Positions 8,506 through 16,952 of a stretch of 58,534 nt of DNA are shown here, piece by piece. Every line of letters starts with the position of its first letter. Positions within the stretch are counted from its first letter, which is position 1. A program made the translations under genes and the position numbers. The DNA lies in contig JAPOWG010000005.1 in NCBI GenBank assembly GCA_026707745.1, forward strand, positions 1 to 58,534, read 5' to 3'. The stretch is from Chloroflexota bacterium (GTDB taxonomy: Bacteria > Chloroflexota > Anaerolineae > Aggregatilineales > Phototrophicaceae). A model generated the notes under the pieces. It was not told the DNA's origin. It did not search any database and worked only from the letters and a program-made list of their open reading frames with translations.

Positions 8506-9345
8506 CTACCCGCCGCTCTTGGCGGCGCGCTTCGCTTTGCGTTCGAGGGCTTTCCGCCGACGCTCTTCGCGCTTGGCGTCGTCTTCGCTCCAGGGCGTCG
8601 CGCCTTCTACGGGCGCGGATGCGGCAGGCGCAGCCGCTGCCTCAGCGCTTGTCGCAACCGCGGCCGGGGCCGCCTCCGCCTGTGGTTCCTGCGCGCGAGA
8701 ACTACTGCGGGTGCTGGCGCTGGCGCTGCCTCGACGCGCCTCCTTGGCGGCATCTTTATGTTCCCATGTGCCGCGAACCAACATCTCTTCATAAGCGCGC
8801 GTCGGAGCGATGTCGCGCCAATATGAAGCGGGCTTGGACAGCTTTTCCTTATCGTGAATGTGGTGGCTGGTACGGTCGTAACTGGCTAATTCGTAGTCGT
8901 GGTCCATCTTTATCGCGTCGAAGGGGCAATACTCGGCGCAGTAACCGCAGTTCATGCAGATGTCGATATCGATGAAAAACGCCTCGGGTTCCGGCACCGG
9001 TCGTCCGGTATCCGGGTCATTTCCGCGCACGATCCAAATGCACTGCGGCGGGCAAACTTTGGCGCAAATGCCACAACTGGTACACCAGTCTTTTCCGCTG
9101 CGGATTGGATGATCTTCGTCCTCAACAATAAGGAAGGGCACAAAGCGAAATCGTTCCGGCACCGCCACTTTCTCGTCGGGATACTGGACCGTGATGACGC
9201 CTTTTGCTTCGGTCCCTTGCCGGAGGCCAAAATTGTCGGTCGCGTGCGAATACTTCCGCAAGCCATAGCGCAGATCATCGACGAAAGAGTCGACGAAGTG
9301 TCGCAAAGTCAGCATCAATCCTTTTGCCAAACCCGTTCCGTACAT
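8506..9345 (-). CDS. nuoI: NADH-quinone oxidoreductase subunit I with C-terminal extension
   Basis: The 279-residue protein has two [4Fe-4S] ferredoxin motifs, CTSCGICAKVC and CMNCGYCAEYC, which carry clusters N6a and N6b between the peripheral arm and the quinone site. I chose ATG 9345 because it has GGAGAG five bases upstream and begins MYGTGL as in relatives; an in-frame ATG at 9399 would add 18 residues. After the core (about residue 190) comes an Ala/Glu-rich linker and a basic helix starting PWSEDD (P251-W252), which matches the tail of NuoB. NuoCD lies 66 bases upstream; no nuoH or other membrane subunits follow in this window. Confidence 0.9.
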   Translation of the reverse strand: MYGTGLAKGLMLTLRHFVDSFVDDLRYGLRKYSHATDNFGLRQGTEAKGVITVQYPDEKVAVPERFRFVPFLIVEDEDHPIRSGKDWCTSCGICAKVCPPQCIWIVRGNDPDTGRPVPEPEAFFIDIDICMNCGYCAEYCPFDAIKMDHDYELASYDRTSHHIHDKEKLSKPASYWRDIAPTRAYEEMLVRGTWEHKDAAKEARRGSASASTRSSSRAQEPQAEAAPAAVATSAEAAAAPAASAPVEGATPWSEDDAKREERRRKALERKAKRAAKSGG

Positions 9346-9411
9346 GTTCTCTCCTAGGCTTGCCTCGTTCGTCGCTTCCTGCAGCGTTAAGCCTCTCATG
9401 GCGCCTGCGCC

Positions 9412-11292
9412 TTAGCGATCGGTTTCCCCAAGCACAATATCAATGCTACCCAGAATACCGACGATATCGGCCACCTTGTACCCGCTGCTCATCAAACCCA
9501 TCGGCGTCAAGTTGATGAAACTGGGCGCTCGCACATGATAGCGCCAGGGGTTGGACGAGCCGCCCCTGCCACCGGCCGATACGACATAATAGCCTAACTC
9601 GCCTTTTCCGTTCTCTACACGACCGTAGGCCTCGCCGAAGGGAACACGAGGCGCATATGCGCCCGGCTTTCCGTCAGCCCATATTGACTCGCCATATGTC
9701 GCCTCCAGGCGGGGTAAAATCTGTTTGAGAATCCGGACGCTTTCCCGCAATTCGGTGACACGAACTCGGTAACGGGCGTACATGTCGCCGTCTTGTTCCA
9801 CCGCAACATCAAAGTCCAGTTCCGGGTAGATACTATAGGGATCGGCGCGACGAACATCATAGGCAACGCCGCTACCACGCAACAATGGACCCGCCGCGCT
9901 GTAATTGATGGCGTCATCCGCGCTCAGGATGCCCACGCCAATAGAGCGTTCCAGCAGAATCTCGTTCTGCGTCAAGAGCTGTTCCAATTCGTCAATGGTG
10001 CGCGGGATCCGCTCATTGACCATTTCGGTCAGGAATTGCATGGTATTGTAATCGCGGACGCGATCGTTGGTCAGGTTGCTGACGCTCTTGATGCGCTCCG
10101 GTAAATCGCCAAACAGACCACCGAACCGCATGTAATTGCACATCATGCGGCTACCCGCCACCGCTTCGAAGAAATCAAGAATTCGTTCGCGCTCCTGTAT
10201 GAAATACAGAACGGGCGTGAAGAAGGCGCCAATGTCATTCAACCAGAAGCCGATCGCCCATAAATGATTCACGATGCGGCTTAGCTCTACCATCATCACG
10301 CGAATCGCCTCGCAACGATAAGTCGGCGGATTGTACTTCCTGCCCAGGCTCATCAGCTGTTCGACTGCGAGCACATAGCCGTGGTTATTGCCCATGCTCG
10401 AGATGTAATCAAGTCGATCTGTAAAGGGAATATTGTGCAGATACGTATTGCGCTCGCCGATCTTTTCGTGATTCCGATGCAAGTAACCCATGACCGGTTC
10501 CAACGAGGTCACGGTTTCGCCGTCAACAGTCAGCACCATACGGAAGACGCCATGCGTACTGGGATGATGCGGACCCATGTTAACGACTAGTTCGTTTGTC
10601 TCGAAGCCATCCTTATCCAATATCCGCTCGACATCGACTCCCAAACCGAGCGAAGCGTATACCTCGCTCTCGGAAGTATCCATCAAACGATTGAGGTCGA
10701 TATCAGGTGGATAGGTCACGTTCTTGCCGAAGACGTTCTTTTCTTCGGACCGGTGAACATGCCCGCCCGGCCAGCGGTTATCAAATGGCTTCTGTTCTTC
10801 TTCGTAATAGGCCTCGCGCCAATCCTTGCGCATCGGATGACCGTGGAAACCCTCCCACATGAGAATCCGGCGCAGATTTGGGTGGCCGGGAAACTTAATG
10901 CCGTATAGATCCCAAGCCTCGCGCTCTTGAAAATCGGCTCCGCGCCACACGGGTACCAGCGAAGGAATCTCGGGATTTTCGCGCTCTGTCTGCGCTTTGA
11001 ACACCAGCGCGCCGCCGCCGCTCGTGCGGTAAGCGTGGTAAACCATCTCCATGTGATCGCCTGCGCCGAGGTAATCGACCGCGGTGGCGCTTGAGAGATA
11101 GTCGAAGCCAAGATCATCCCGTATTGCGCGGGCAACCTCTACCAGCTTGCTCGCTTGCACAACGACCCCCGAATATCCTTCACGCTCATCATCACTGACC
11201 GCGTCGGGATGCTTTGACTTCAAATAAGCCATTGAGTCTTCAATTGAAAGGGCCTTGACAACATCGTCCGGGGCTAAAGCGGGACTCACCAT
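9412..11292 (-). CDS. nuoCD: fused NADH-quinone oxidoreductase subunits C and D
   Basis: This single 626-residue chain has a NuoC (30-kDa) domain in about residues 20-190, with the signature EREAWDLYGIKFPGHPNLRR, joined by a short linker to a NuoD (49-kDa) domain at about 215-626. The NuoD part keeps GPHHPSTHG near its start and ends with the conserved Asp-Arg. NuoD forms the quinone chamber with NuoB; NuoC helps hold the arm. NuoCD fusions are known in several bacteria, including Escherichia coli. It starts 6 bases after the nuoB stop. Confidence 0.92.
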   Translation of the reverse strand: MVSPALAPDDVVKALSIEDSMAYLKSKHPDAVSDDEREGYSGVVVQASKLVEVARAIRDDLGFDYLSSATAVDYLGAGDHMEMVYHAYRTSGGGALVFKAQTERENPEIPSLVPVWRGADFQEREAWDLYGIKFPGHPNLRRILMWEGFHGHPMRKDWREAYYEEEQKPFDNRWPGGHVHRSEEKNVFGKNVTYPPDIDLNRLMDTSESEVYASLGLGVDVERILDKDGFETNELVVNMGPHHPSTHGVFRMVLTVDGETVTSLEPVMGYLHRNHEKIGERNTYLHNIPFTDRLDYISSMGNNHGYVLAVEQLMSLGRKYNPPTYRCEAIRVMMVELSRIVNHLWAIGFWLNDIGAFFTPVLYFIQERERILDFFEAVAGSRMMCNYMRFGGLFGDLPERIKSVSNLTNDRVRDYNTMQFLTEMVNERIPRTIDELEQLLTQNEILLERSIGVGILSADDAINYSAAGPLLRGSGVAYDVRRADPYSIYPELDFDVAVEQDGDMYARYRVRVTELRESVRILKQILPRLEATYGESIWADGKPGAYAPRVPFGEAYGRVENGKGELGYYVVSAGGRGGSSNPWRYHVRAPSFINLTPMGLMSSGYKVADIVGILGSIDIVLGETDR

Positions 11293-11298
11293 ATTGCG

Positions 11299-12183
11299 CT
11301 ATTCCTCTTCTGCGTCCGCTGCCCTGCGCGAGGCGCGAACCGCTTTTCTTGCCAGAGCGCGCAGGCGCCGCTTTTCACGAATCTCTTCGGCTTCTGTCCA
11401 CGGATTCCCGCCAGTCGGCAACACGAAACTCAGGGCATCATCGGAAATCGCCGCGCCAGCGGCGCCTGCATCCTCCGCAGTTTCCACCTTCGCTGCTACC
11501 AGTTGCGTCGCGCTGGGCAATTCACGTTGGCCCACCATGGCCATATCTTCGGCCGCTGCTTCGGCTTGACGCCGAATCATATCCATCTGACGAGGATCAA
11601 TGATGTCGGGACCCAATACGGGAACGGGAGTCGGTTCGGCAGGTCCTATGCCATACCATGGCACGTCATCGCCATTGGCGATGCTCTGACCGTCGATTTT
11701 CCGCTGCAGAGCTATCATGCCGAAGAGCAGCGCCTGGGGTGTAGGCGGGCACCCGGGTACATAGACATCGACCGGCAAATATTTGTCAATGCCGGAAACG
11801 ACGTTGTAGCCCTCCTTAAAAGGGCCTCCCCCGCTCGCGCAGGCGCCCATCGCCAAAACATATTTCGGTTCCGGCATCTGGTTATACAAGCGCACGATCG
11901 GCACTACCATCTTTTTGGTTACGGTACCGGAAACGATCATCAGGTCAGCTTGACGCGGGGTCGCCCGCATCACCTCGAAACCAAATCGAGAGAAGTCGAA
12001 GCGAGAAGACGCCGTAGCGATCATTTCGATTGCGCAGCAGGCTAAACCAAAAAGCATCGGCCACATGGAATTGCGTCGGCCCCAGTTATACAGTTGGCTG
12101 AGACTGGTGATGGCGATATTGTTTTCCAGTTCGGCAGGAACGGGAAACTCGGTTTTCTCTAACTCTTGCAGGTTCAAGTCCAT
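11299..12183 (-). CDS. nuoB: NADH-quinone oxidoreductase subunit B with long C-terminal extension
   Basis: The 294-residue protein has the NuoB core in residues 1-180, with the tetracysteine ligands of cluster N2: adjacent cysteines in GLACCAIEM, then ACASGG and PGCPP. About 100 residues follow that are absent from ordinary NuoB (usually 160-220 residues): an Ala/Glu-rich linker, then a basic helix beginning NPWTEAEE (P261-W262). This tail aligns without gaps with the end of NuoI. The start ATG directly abuts the iscX stop codon. Confidence 0.92.
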   Translation of the reverse strand: MDLNLQELEKTEFPVPAELENNIAITSLSQLYNWGRRNSMWPMLFGLACCAIEMIATASSRFDFSRFGFEVMRATPRQADLMIVSGTVTKKMVVPIVRLYNQMPEPKYVLAMGACASGGGPFKEGYNVVSGIDKYLPVDVYVPGCPPTPQALLFGMIALQRKIDGQSIANGDDVPWYGIGPAEPTPVPVLGPDIIDPRQMDMIRRQAEAAAEDMAMVGQRELPSATQLVAAKVETAEDAGAAGAAISDDALSFVLPTGGNPWTEAEEIREKRRLRALARKAVRASRRAADAEEE

Positions 12184-12396
12184 CTAGTCACCGATCTCCT
12201 CGTACCATTCACGCAGAATTGCTCGCAGAATCGCGTCATTGACCAACTCGGGATCATCGGAAAAACCCGGCAGCCCGACAATGCGCGCGTTCAGATCATC
12301 CAACGACAAATCTTCCAAGACTATATTTGGATAAACATCCCTCAATGCCAAAACGATTTCGTAGGTTGAATCCCAATCCAGACCTTGGGCGCTCAT
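12184..12396 (-). CDS. iscX: IscX-like Fe-S assembly protein
   Basis: This 70-residue acidic protein follows the IscX/YfhJ pattern: an N-terminal LDWDST...ALRDVYP, a middle DLNARIVGLPGF, the D-D-P motif in FSDDPELVND, then AILRAILREWYEE. IscX binds the cysteine desulfurase IscS and iron in the ISC system. The start is ATG 12396, after an in-frame TTG at 12402. Its stop touches the nuoB ATG, so it leads the complex I group. That suggests a dedicated Fe-S role for NuoB and NuoI (inference). No iscS or iscU is present here. Confidence 0.75.
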   Translation of the reverse strand: MSAQGLDWDSTYEIVLALRDVYPNIVLEDLSLDDLNARIVGLPGFSDDPELVNDAILRAILREWYEEIGD

Positions 12397-12538
12397 GACC
12401 AACCTATTCTAACACGGCAGCGCGCTTGCGCTCCCTTAAAGAAGCTCCAAATGCAGAACCTGTCAAGAGATATCGCTGTATTCGACAAGCCCTTTGCCTA
12501 TTATTGACTTTCATGCCGTTTCGCCGAATCGTGCAGCA

Positions 12539-12567
12539 AGTATAAAGAGCGCGGCCGAGATTGTCAA
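12539..12567 (-). promoter_or_regulatory. sigma-70-type promoter of the iscX-nuoB-nuoCD-nuoI operon
   Basis: The minus strand reads TTGACA, 17 bases, TATACT. The predicted start of transcription is near 12532, about 135 bases before iscX. Confidence 0.7.
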
Positions 12568-12593
12568 GAATTTCACAATCGTCTCCCGCCAAG

Positions 12594-13535
12594 TCATTCG
12601 GCTTGAATTACAATCGAACCACGGCGGTCCACCCGAGTGGATAGCGCCCGGGATTCAAGTCCTCTGTCGCTGTAAACTTTCTTCATGGCGCCGGCAACCT
12701 TTTCCGCCACTGACTTCGCATCGCAGAGTGCGCAGAGTGTCGGTCCGGCGCCTCCGATAAAGACGGCTAAGGCGCCGCCCCCTTTCGCTGCCTTGCGAAC
12801 ATCCTGCAAATGCGGCATCAGGCTGGCGCGCGCTGGTTCAGCAACGAGATCGTTTTCCATCGCTTCGGCCATCGCATGCAAGTCGCCGCGGTGTAAAGCG
12901 TCAATCAGACGCGCGACTTTGCCGGTCTGATGGATTAGAGTCGGCAGACTGACATGTGAGGGCATCACGGCGCGGGCTTCGGCAGTGGGGATCGCGATCT
13001 CTGGCGTAACCAAAGCCAGGTGCAAGTTATCGGGGATCGGCAATGGCTGGATGGCATCCACTGTAATCCCGGCAACCAGAGTGATGCCCCCCAGCAGGCA
13101 GGGCGCCACGTTGTCCGCATGATAGCCGCTAACCAGCGCTTCGCCTTCCAAACAGAATGGCAGCAGTTGCGCGCGGCTAAATGGTTCGCCATATAGCTTG
13201 TTTAATGCGACAACCGTGACCACAGCGCTTGCGGCGCTGCTCCCAACACCGCTGGATAGCGGCAAGCCCTTAAAGAGCTCAATGCGCAGGCCGCGCTTTT
13301 CACCCATATGTTCTAGGAAAGCGCTTGCGGAAACGGATGCGACATTCTTTTCGGGATCACGCGGCAGCCTTCCGGCGTCTCCTTCGATCTTGCTAATGAG
13401 GATCTTGGGTGACTCTTGGAATTCGACGATGGCGCGGTCGCCCATGCCTTCTAAAGCCAGTCCCAGGATATCGAAACCGACGCCGAGGTTCGCAACGGTG
13501 GCCGGCGCAAAGGCTTCAGCTCTGGAAAATGACAT
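12594..13535 (-). CDS. thrB: homoserine kinase
   Basis: This 313-residue GHMP-family kinase phosphorylates homoserine to O-phosphohomoserine. The GHMP ATP loop PLSSGVGSSAAS lies near residues 90-101, the N-terminus FAPATVANLGVGFDILGLAL is typical, and a Gly-rich C-terminal motif (FIGGAGPTLCAL) is present. It diverges from threonine synthase, which uses its product. The 234-base gap between them holds two R1 repeat copies. The iscX promoter lies just downstream of its stop. Confidence 0.92.
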   Translation of the reverse strand: MSFSRAEAFAPATVANLGVGFDILGLALEGMGDRAIVEFQESPKILISKIEGDAGRLPRDPEKNVASVSASAFLEHMGEKRGLRIELFKGLPLSSGVGSSAASAVVTVVALNKLYGEPFSRAQLLPFCLEGEALVSGYHADNVAPCLLGGITLVAGITVDAIQPLPIPDNLHLALVTPEIAIPTAEARAVMPSHVSLPTLIHQTGKVARLIDALHRGDLHAMAEAMENDLVAEPARASLMPHLQDVRKAAKGGGALAVFIGGAGPTLCALCDAKSVAEKVAGAMKKVYSDRGLESRALSTRVDRRGSIVIQAE

Positions 13536-13579
13536 GAAGGATCGCTATCCTTGTCTTATTTGACAAGCTCTGTTTATGT

Positions 13580-13658
13580 AAACCGCGTCGCTCATTAGAC
13601 GAGAAGGCTTACTATTTTGCGTGAGCGTGGCAAGCCCTGTCGCTGCCGCCGAGCGGCT
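13580..13658 (+). repeat. R1 repeat, copy A
   Basis: It begins AACCGCGTCGCTCATTAGAC and ends with the family terminus GCCGAGCGGCT. It belongs to the variant with the middle part ACTATTTTGCGTGAGCG. It lies between thrB and thrC. Confidence 0.75.
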
Positions 13659-13683
13659 CTTGCTCATGCAAGGAGAAGACTTG

Positions 13684-13742
13684 TGATGTTCTGTGAGCGC
13701 GACATTCTCGGGACATTTTCGCCGGTTACGCGCCGAGCGGCT
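13684..13742 (+). repeat. R1 repeat, copy B (5'-truncated)
   Basis: It matches the right two thirds of the family: TTCTGTGAGCGCGACATTC, then CGCCGGTTACGCGCCGAGCG. It follows copy A after 25 bases in the same orientation. Confidence 0.75.
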
Positions 13743-13769
13743 GCGGTTTCGTAACGAGAGGCCGACCGA

Positions 13770-15077
13770 ATGCCAAGCATACTACAATGTATCGATTGCG
13801 GGAAACAATACCCAATCGACCGAGTCATTTACGACTGCGAGAGTTGCGGGGGCTTGCTTGATGTCAGGCATGATTTCCACGAATCCGCCGCGGAACTGAC
13901 ACAAGAATTCTTTGACAACAGACTGGGAGCGCTCGAAGTTCCTTACAATAGCGGCGTATGGCGGTTCAAGGAATTGATCTATCCCGGCATCGACGACGAG
14001 CGCATCGTCAGCCGAGCGGAAGGCAACACCAACCTGTACCACTTGCCGCGCCTGGCCTCGTATATCGGCGTCGACACGCTATATCTCAAGCACGAAGGTG
14101 AGAATCCAACCGGGTCCTTTAAGGACCGGGGCATGACAACCGGTGTTACGCAAGCCAGGATTCTCGGAATGGATCGTGTGGCTTGCGCCTCGACCGGCAA
14201 CACCTCCGCATCCATGGCGTCTTATGCCGCGCGCGCAAGCATCCAAGGTATCGTGTTTCTGCAAAATCAGCAGATCGCCCTGGGAAAACTGGCGCAGGGC
14301 ATCGCCTATGGCGCGACCTGTTTACAGATCAATGCCGATTTCGACCGTAATATGGCGCTCGTCCGCGAAGTCGCGGAGCGCTTGCGAATCTATATTCTAA
14401 ACTCCGTGAATCCCTTTCGGCTCGAAGGGCAGAAATCGATCATGTTCGAGGCATTGCAACAGTTGCGCTGGCAGGTGCCCGACTGGATAGTCGTGCCCGG
14501 CGGCAATTTGGGCAACAGTTCCGCCTTCGGCAAAGGACTGATGGAAATGCTGGATCTCGGCCTGATCGACCGGATGCCACGCCTGGCCATTATTCAAGCG
14601 GAAGGGGCGAATCCTTTATATCGGCATTTCGCCAGCGGATTCAAGGACTTCCAAGCGGTCGAGGCGCGGACGATCGCCACCGCGATTAAGATAGGCAATC
14701 CCGTAAACCTGCAAAAGGCGATCCGCACGCTTGAATGGACGAGCGGCGTCGTCGAGCAAGTTAGCGATCAGCAGATCATGGATGCCAAGGCCATCGTCGA
14801 CGGGGTCGGCATCGGCTGCGAACCTGCCTCCGCCTGCTCCGTCGCCGGCGCCAAGAAGCTGGTTGAGAAAGGCGTCATATCGCCCGGGGACACCGTGGTC
14901 GGCATCTTGACCGGTCATGTGCTCAAAGACCCGGAAGCAACCATGGGCTACCACGCCAACAATCTTGCTTCGATAGATCCCGCTTTCCAAAACGCGACCT
15001 TGCAAGCTGAAGATGACCTTCGGCAGATTGTCGAGCTGCTCAAAGACCGGACTGTAACGGGCTTGCCTCATATTTGA
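13770..15077 (+). CDS. thrC: threonine synthase
   Basis: This 435-residue PLP enzyme converts O-phosphohomoserine to threonine. It has an N-terminal zinc-ribbon-like cysteine set (C7, C10, C23, C26), then the fold-type II core with the PLP lysine K118 in NPTGSFKDRG and a Gly-rich phosphate loop (VPGGNLGNSS). It starts at ATG 13770, with GAGG upstream. It diverges from homoserine kinase and converges on the cystathionine gamma-synthase, which probably competes for the same substrate. Confidence 0.93.
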   Translation: MPSILQCIDCGKQYPIDRVIYDCESCGGLLDVRHDFHESAAELTQEFFDNRLGALEVPYNSGVWRFKELIYPGIDDERIVSRAEGNTNLYHLPRLASYIGVDTLYLKHEGENPTGSFKDRGMTTGVTQARILGMDRVACASTGNTSASMASYAARASIQGIVFLQNQQIALGKLAQGIAYGATCLQINADFDRNMALVREVAERLRIYILNSVNPFRLEGQKSIMFEALQQLRWQVPDWIVVPGGNLGNSSAFGKGLMEMLDLGLIDRMPRLAIIQAEGANPLYRHFASGFKDFQAVEARTIATAIKIGNPVNLQKAIRTLEWTSGVVEQVSDQQIMDAKAIVDGVGIGCEPASACSVAGAKKLVEKGVISPGDTVVGILTGHVLKDPEATMGYHANNLASIDPAFQNATLQAEDDLRQIVELLKDRTVTGLPHI

Positions 15078-15078
15078 T

Positions 15079-15169
15079 AAACTGCGATTTACGGTAGCCG
15101 AGCGAGTTTGGTATTTTCTGTGAGAGCGGCATTCCTGGGTTCTCTTCGCCGATTACGCGCCAAGTGGCT
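15079..15169 (+). repeat. R1 repeat, copy C
   Basis: It reads AACTGCGATTTACGGTAGCC, then TTTGGTATTTTCTGTGAGAG, and ends CGCCAAGTGGCT. It starts 2 bases after the thrC stop codon and forms the left half of a 230-bp composite. Confidence 0.85.
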
Positions 15170-15178
15170 CTAGCCAAG

Positions 15179-15311
15179 TCTCAGTAGTACCAAGTTAGTC
15201 ATGCGAAGCCCCTTTTCTCAAAGGCGAGTCATCCCTCCCCAAAGTTTTGGGGAGGGGCCGGGGTGGGGCTAGAAAAACGGCATTCGAAGTTTTCATTACT
15301 TTCTTGTTGCT
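15179..15311 (+). repeat. composite repeat R2, copy 1
   Basis: This 133-bp element begins TCTCAGTAGTACCAAGTTAG. It contains a strong hairpin (CCTCCCCAAAGTTTTGGGGAGG) and ends TTTCATTACTTTCTTGTTGC. A close copy lies at 32740-32873, and both directly follow an R1 copy. Confidence 0.85.
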
Positions 15312-15339
15312 GATTCTGCCAGCCTCCGCTTTTCAAGAG

Positions 15340-16569
15340 TTACGAAGCGGGAACTTTTGACAGCGACTGGTCGAGATCGGCTATGATATCTTCGGCGTCT
15401 TCGATGCCCAGCGCGAGACGAACGAGATTGTCTTCAATGCCGATCGCTCGCCGTTCCTCGGCGCTCAGATCATAATAGCTCACATACGCGGGCTGCTCGA
15501 TCAGGCTTTCCGTGCCGCCCAGGCTTGGCGCGATATACGGTATGCGCAAGCGATCAATGAAGCCGCTAGTGTCATCCAAGCCTCCCGCTACCTGAAAACT
15601 CACCACCCCGCCAAATCCGCTCATTTGCCTCTTGGCAATCTCATGATCGGGATGAGAGGCCAATCCGGGATAGAACACGCGCTCGATCCTCGGGTGCTGC
15701 TCCAAAAAGCGCGCTACCTCCAGCCCAGTTTCATTTTGATGCCGCACACGTACCGCAAGTGTCTTCAAGCCGCGCTCTATCAGAAAGGCTTGATGAGGGT
15801 CAATCACGTTGCCCAAAACCCCACGGGCATCCTTCAGGGCTTTGATCCGCGCCGCGCTGCCGACGATAACGCCGGCCAACACATCGTTATGACCCCCAAA
15901 ATACTTGGTCGCGCTATGCAGGACAAAATCGACGCCATATGCCAGCGGCCGCAAGTTGACTGGCGTGGCAAAAGTCGTATCCAATAGTGTCATCGCCCGG
16001 TATTGCCTGCCAATCGCCACCAGCCGATCCAGGTCCGCTACGCGCAAATATGGGTTGGTAGGCGTTTCAGTAAAAATGAAACGCGTCTTCCTCGGAACGA
16101 TGGCGGCTTCCAGCGCTTCATAATCCCCCATGGGAACGACAGTGGTGGCAACACCAAATTTCCTTAACGTCGTATCGCAAAACTGTCGCGTCCTGCGATA
16201 ACAATCGTCTGTCATGACGATATGGGTATCCGGACGAAGCACAGTCAGGAAGAGCGACGTAACAGCCGACATGCCCGAGGGATAAATGGCCGCGTCTTCA
16301 GCGCCTTCCAGTTCGGCAATGCGATTCTCCACCGACCACACGGTCGGATTGCCGTAACGCCCGTACTCTTCGCGGTCCAGCTCGCCGCCATATACCTTCG
16401 CGTCGAGAAACTCGATTAGCTTGCTCGTATTCTCAAATGTATACGTGGCGGACTGTACAATGGGCGTCGTAAGGGAATGGAAACCCTTCACTCGCGGCGC
16501 CCCTCCGTGGACGGATTGTGTGCTGGCGCCCTCAAAACTCGCTACACTTTGCTCATTTGATGATTTCAT
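15340..16569 (-). CDS. cystathionine gamma-synthase, plant-like type
   Basis: This 409-residue Cys/Met-metabolism PLP enzyme has the PLP lysine in SATKYFGG. The stretch EYGRYGNPT and the cofactor-side motif DDCYRRTRQF resemble plant cystathionine gamma-synthase more than enterobacterial MetB. Plant enzymes use O-phosphohomoserine (established). With thrB and thrC beside it and no metA or metX in the window, the same substrate is likely here (inference). A SAM-I riboswitch with a terminator precedes it, which fits methionine synthesis. The start ATG has GAGG seven bases upstream. A gamma-lyase or O-acylhomoserine sulfhydrylase cannot be excluded. Confidence 0.85.
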   Translation of the reverse strand: MKSSNEQSVASFEGASTQSVHGGAPRVKGFHSLTTPIVQSATYTFENTSKLIEFLDAKVYGGELDREEYGRYGNPTVWSVENRIAELEGAEDAAIYPSGMSAVTSLFLTVLRPDTHIVMTDDCYRRTRQFCDTTLRKFGVATTVVPMGDYEALEAAIVPRKTRFIFTETPTNPYLRVADLDRLVAIGRQYRAMTLLDTTFATPVNLRPLAYGVDFVLHSATKYFGGHNDVLAGVIVGSAARIKALKDARGVLGNVIDPHQAFLIERGLKTLAVRVRHQNETGLEVARFLEQHPRIERVFYPGLASHPDHEIAKRQMSGFGGVVSFQVAGGLDDTSGFIDRLRIPYIAPSLGGTESLIEQPAYVSYYDLSAEERRAIGIEDNLVRLALGIEDAEDIIADLDQSLSKVPAS

Positions 16570-16588
16570 CGTCTTGCCTCACCCAATC

Positions 16589-16631
16589 AAAAAAGCCCAA
16601 ACGGCGGCTTCACTTACGCCAGTTTGGGCTT
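16589..16631 (-). terminator. riboswitch-controlled intrinsic terminator
   Basis: On the minus strand AGCCCAAAC and GTTTGGGCT pair around a loop with a small inner stem and are followed by TTTTTT. It lies between the SAM-I aptamer and the synthase start, as expected for transcriptional control. Confidence 0.85.
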
Positions 16632-16697
16632 CCGTTAGTTGACAAAAACAGTGACTGCGGCACAGTCTACGGAATAACCTGCATGTTTCTCAGGCGT

Positions 16698-16808
16698 TTA
16701 CCCTCATCTTCCAGAAAAATCTGCCGAATTTAGCACCTTCCCATTGCCATCTGGGGGTTGCTGTGGCTTCGTAGAGTCGGTCTCTCCACCACCTCTGGAT
16801 AAGCGTAA
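16698..16808 (-). promoter_or_regulatory. SAM-I (S-box) riboswitch aptamer
   Basis: The minus strand shows S-box landmarks: CTTATCCAGAGGTGGTGGAG, then GACCG, then GAAGCCACAGCAACC, then AAGGTGCTAAATTCGGCAGA, closing with GATGAG. The outer stem P1 pairs TTACGCTTATC with GATGAGGGTAA (ten of eleven pairs). SAM binding should favour the downstream terminator and shut off cystathionine gamma-synthase. A -10-like TATGAT lies upstream at 16838-16843. Confidence 0.9.
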
Positions 16809-16952
16809 AACTTGATCTTCAATTGTTAATGGTACGGATCATAACACATAGGCTCAAGGACTGCAACAACTCCTCCACTCGTTATCAATTCATAGACTAT
16901 TGTGCTATGCTTGACGGATAATGAGCCCCGAGATCGGGAGGGTTTCCAGATC

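Noticed and set aside
15233..15271. Intrinsic terminator for thrC and the convergent synthase
   Set aside because: The hairpin is strong but has no T-run on either strand and is repeated in other gaps, so I list it as a repeat.
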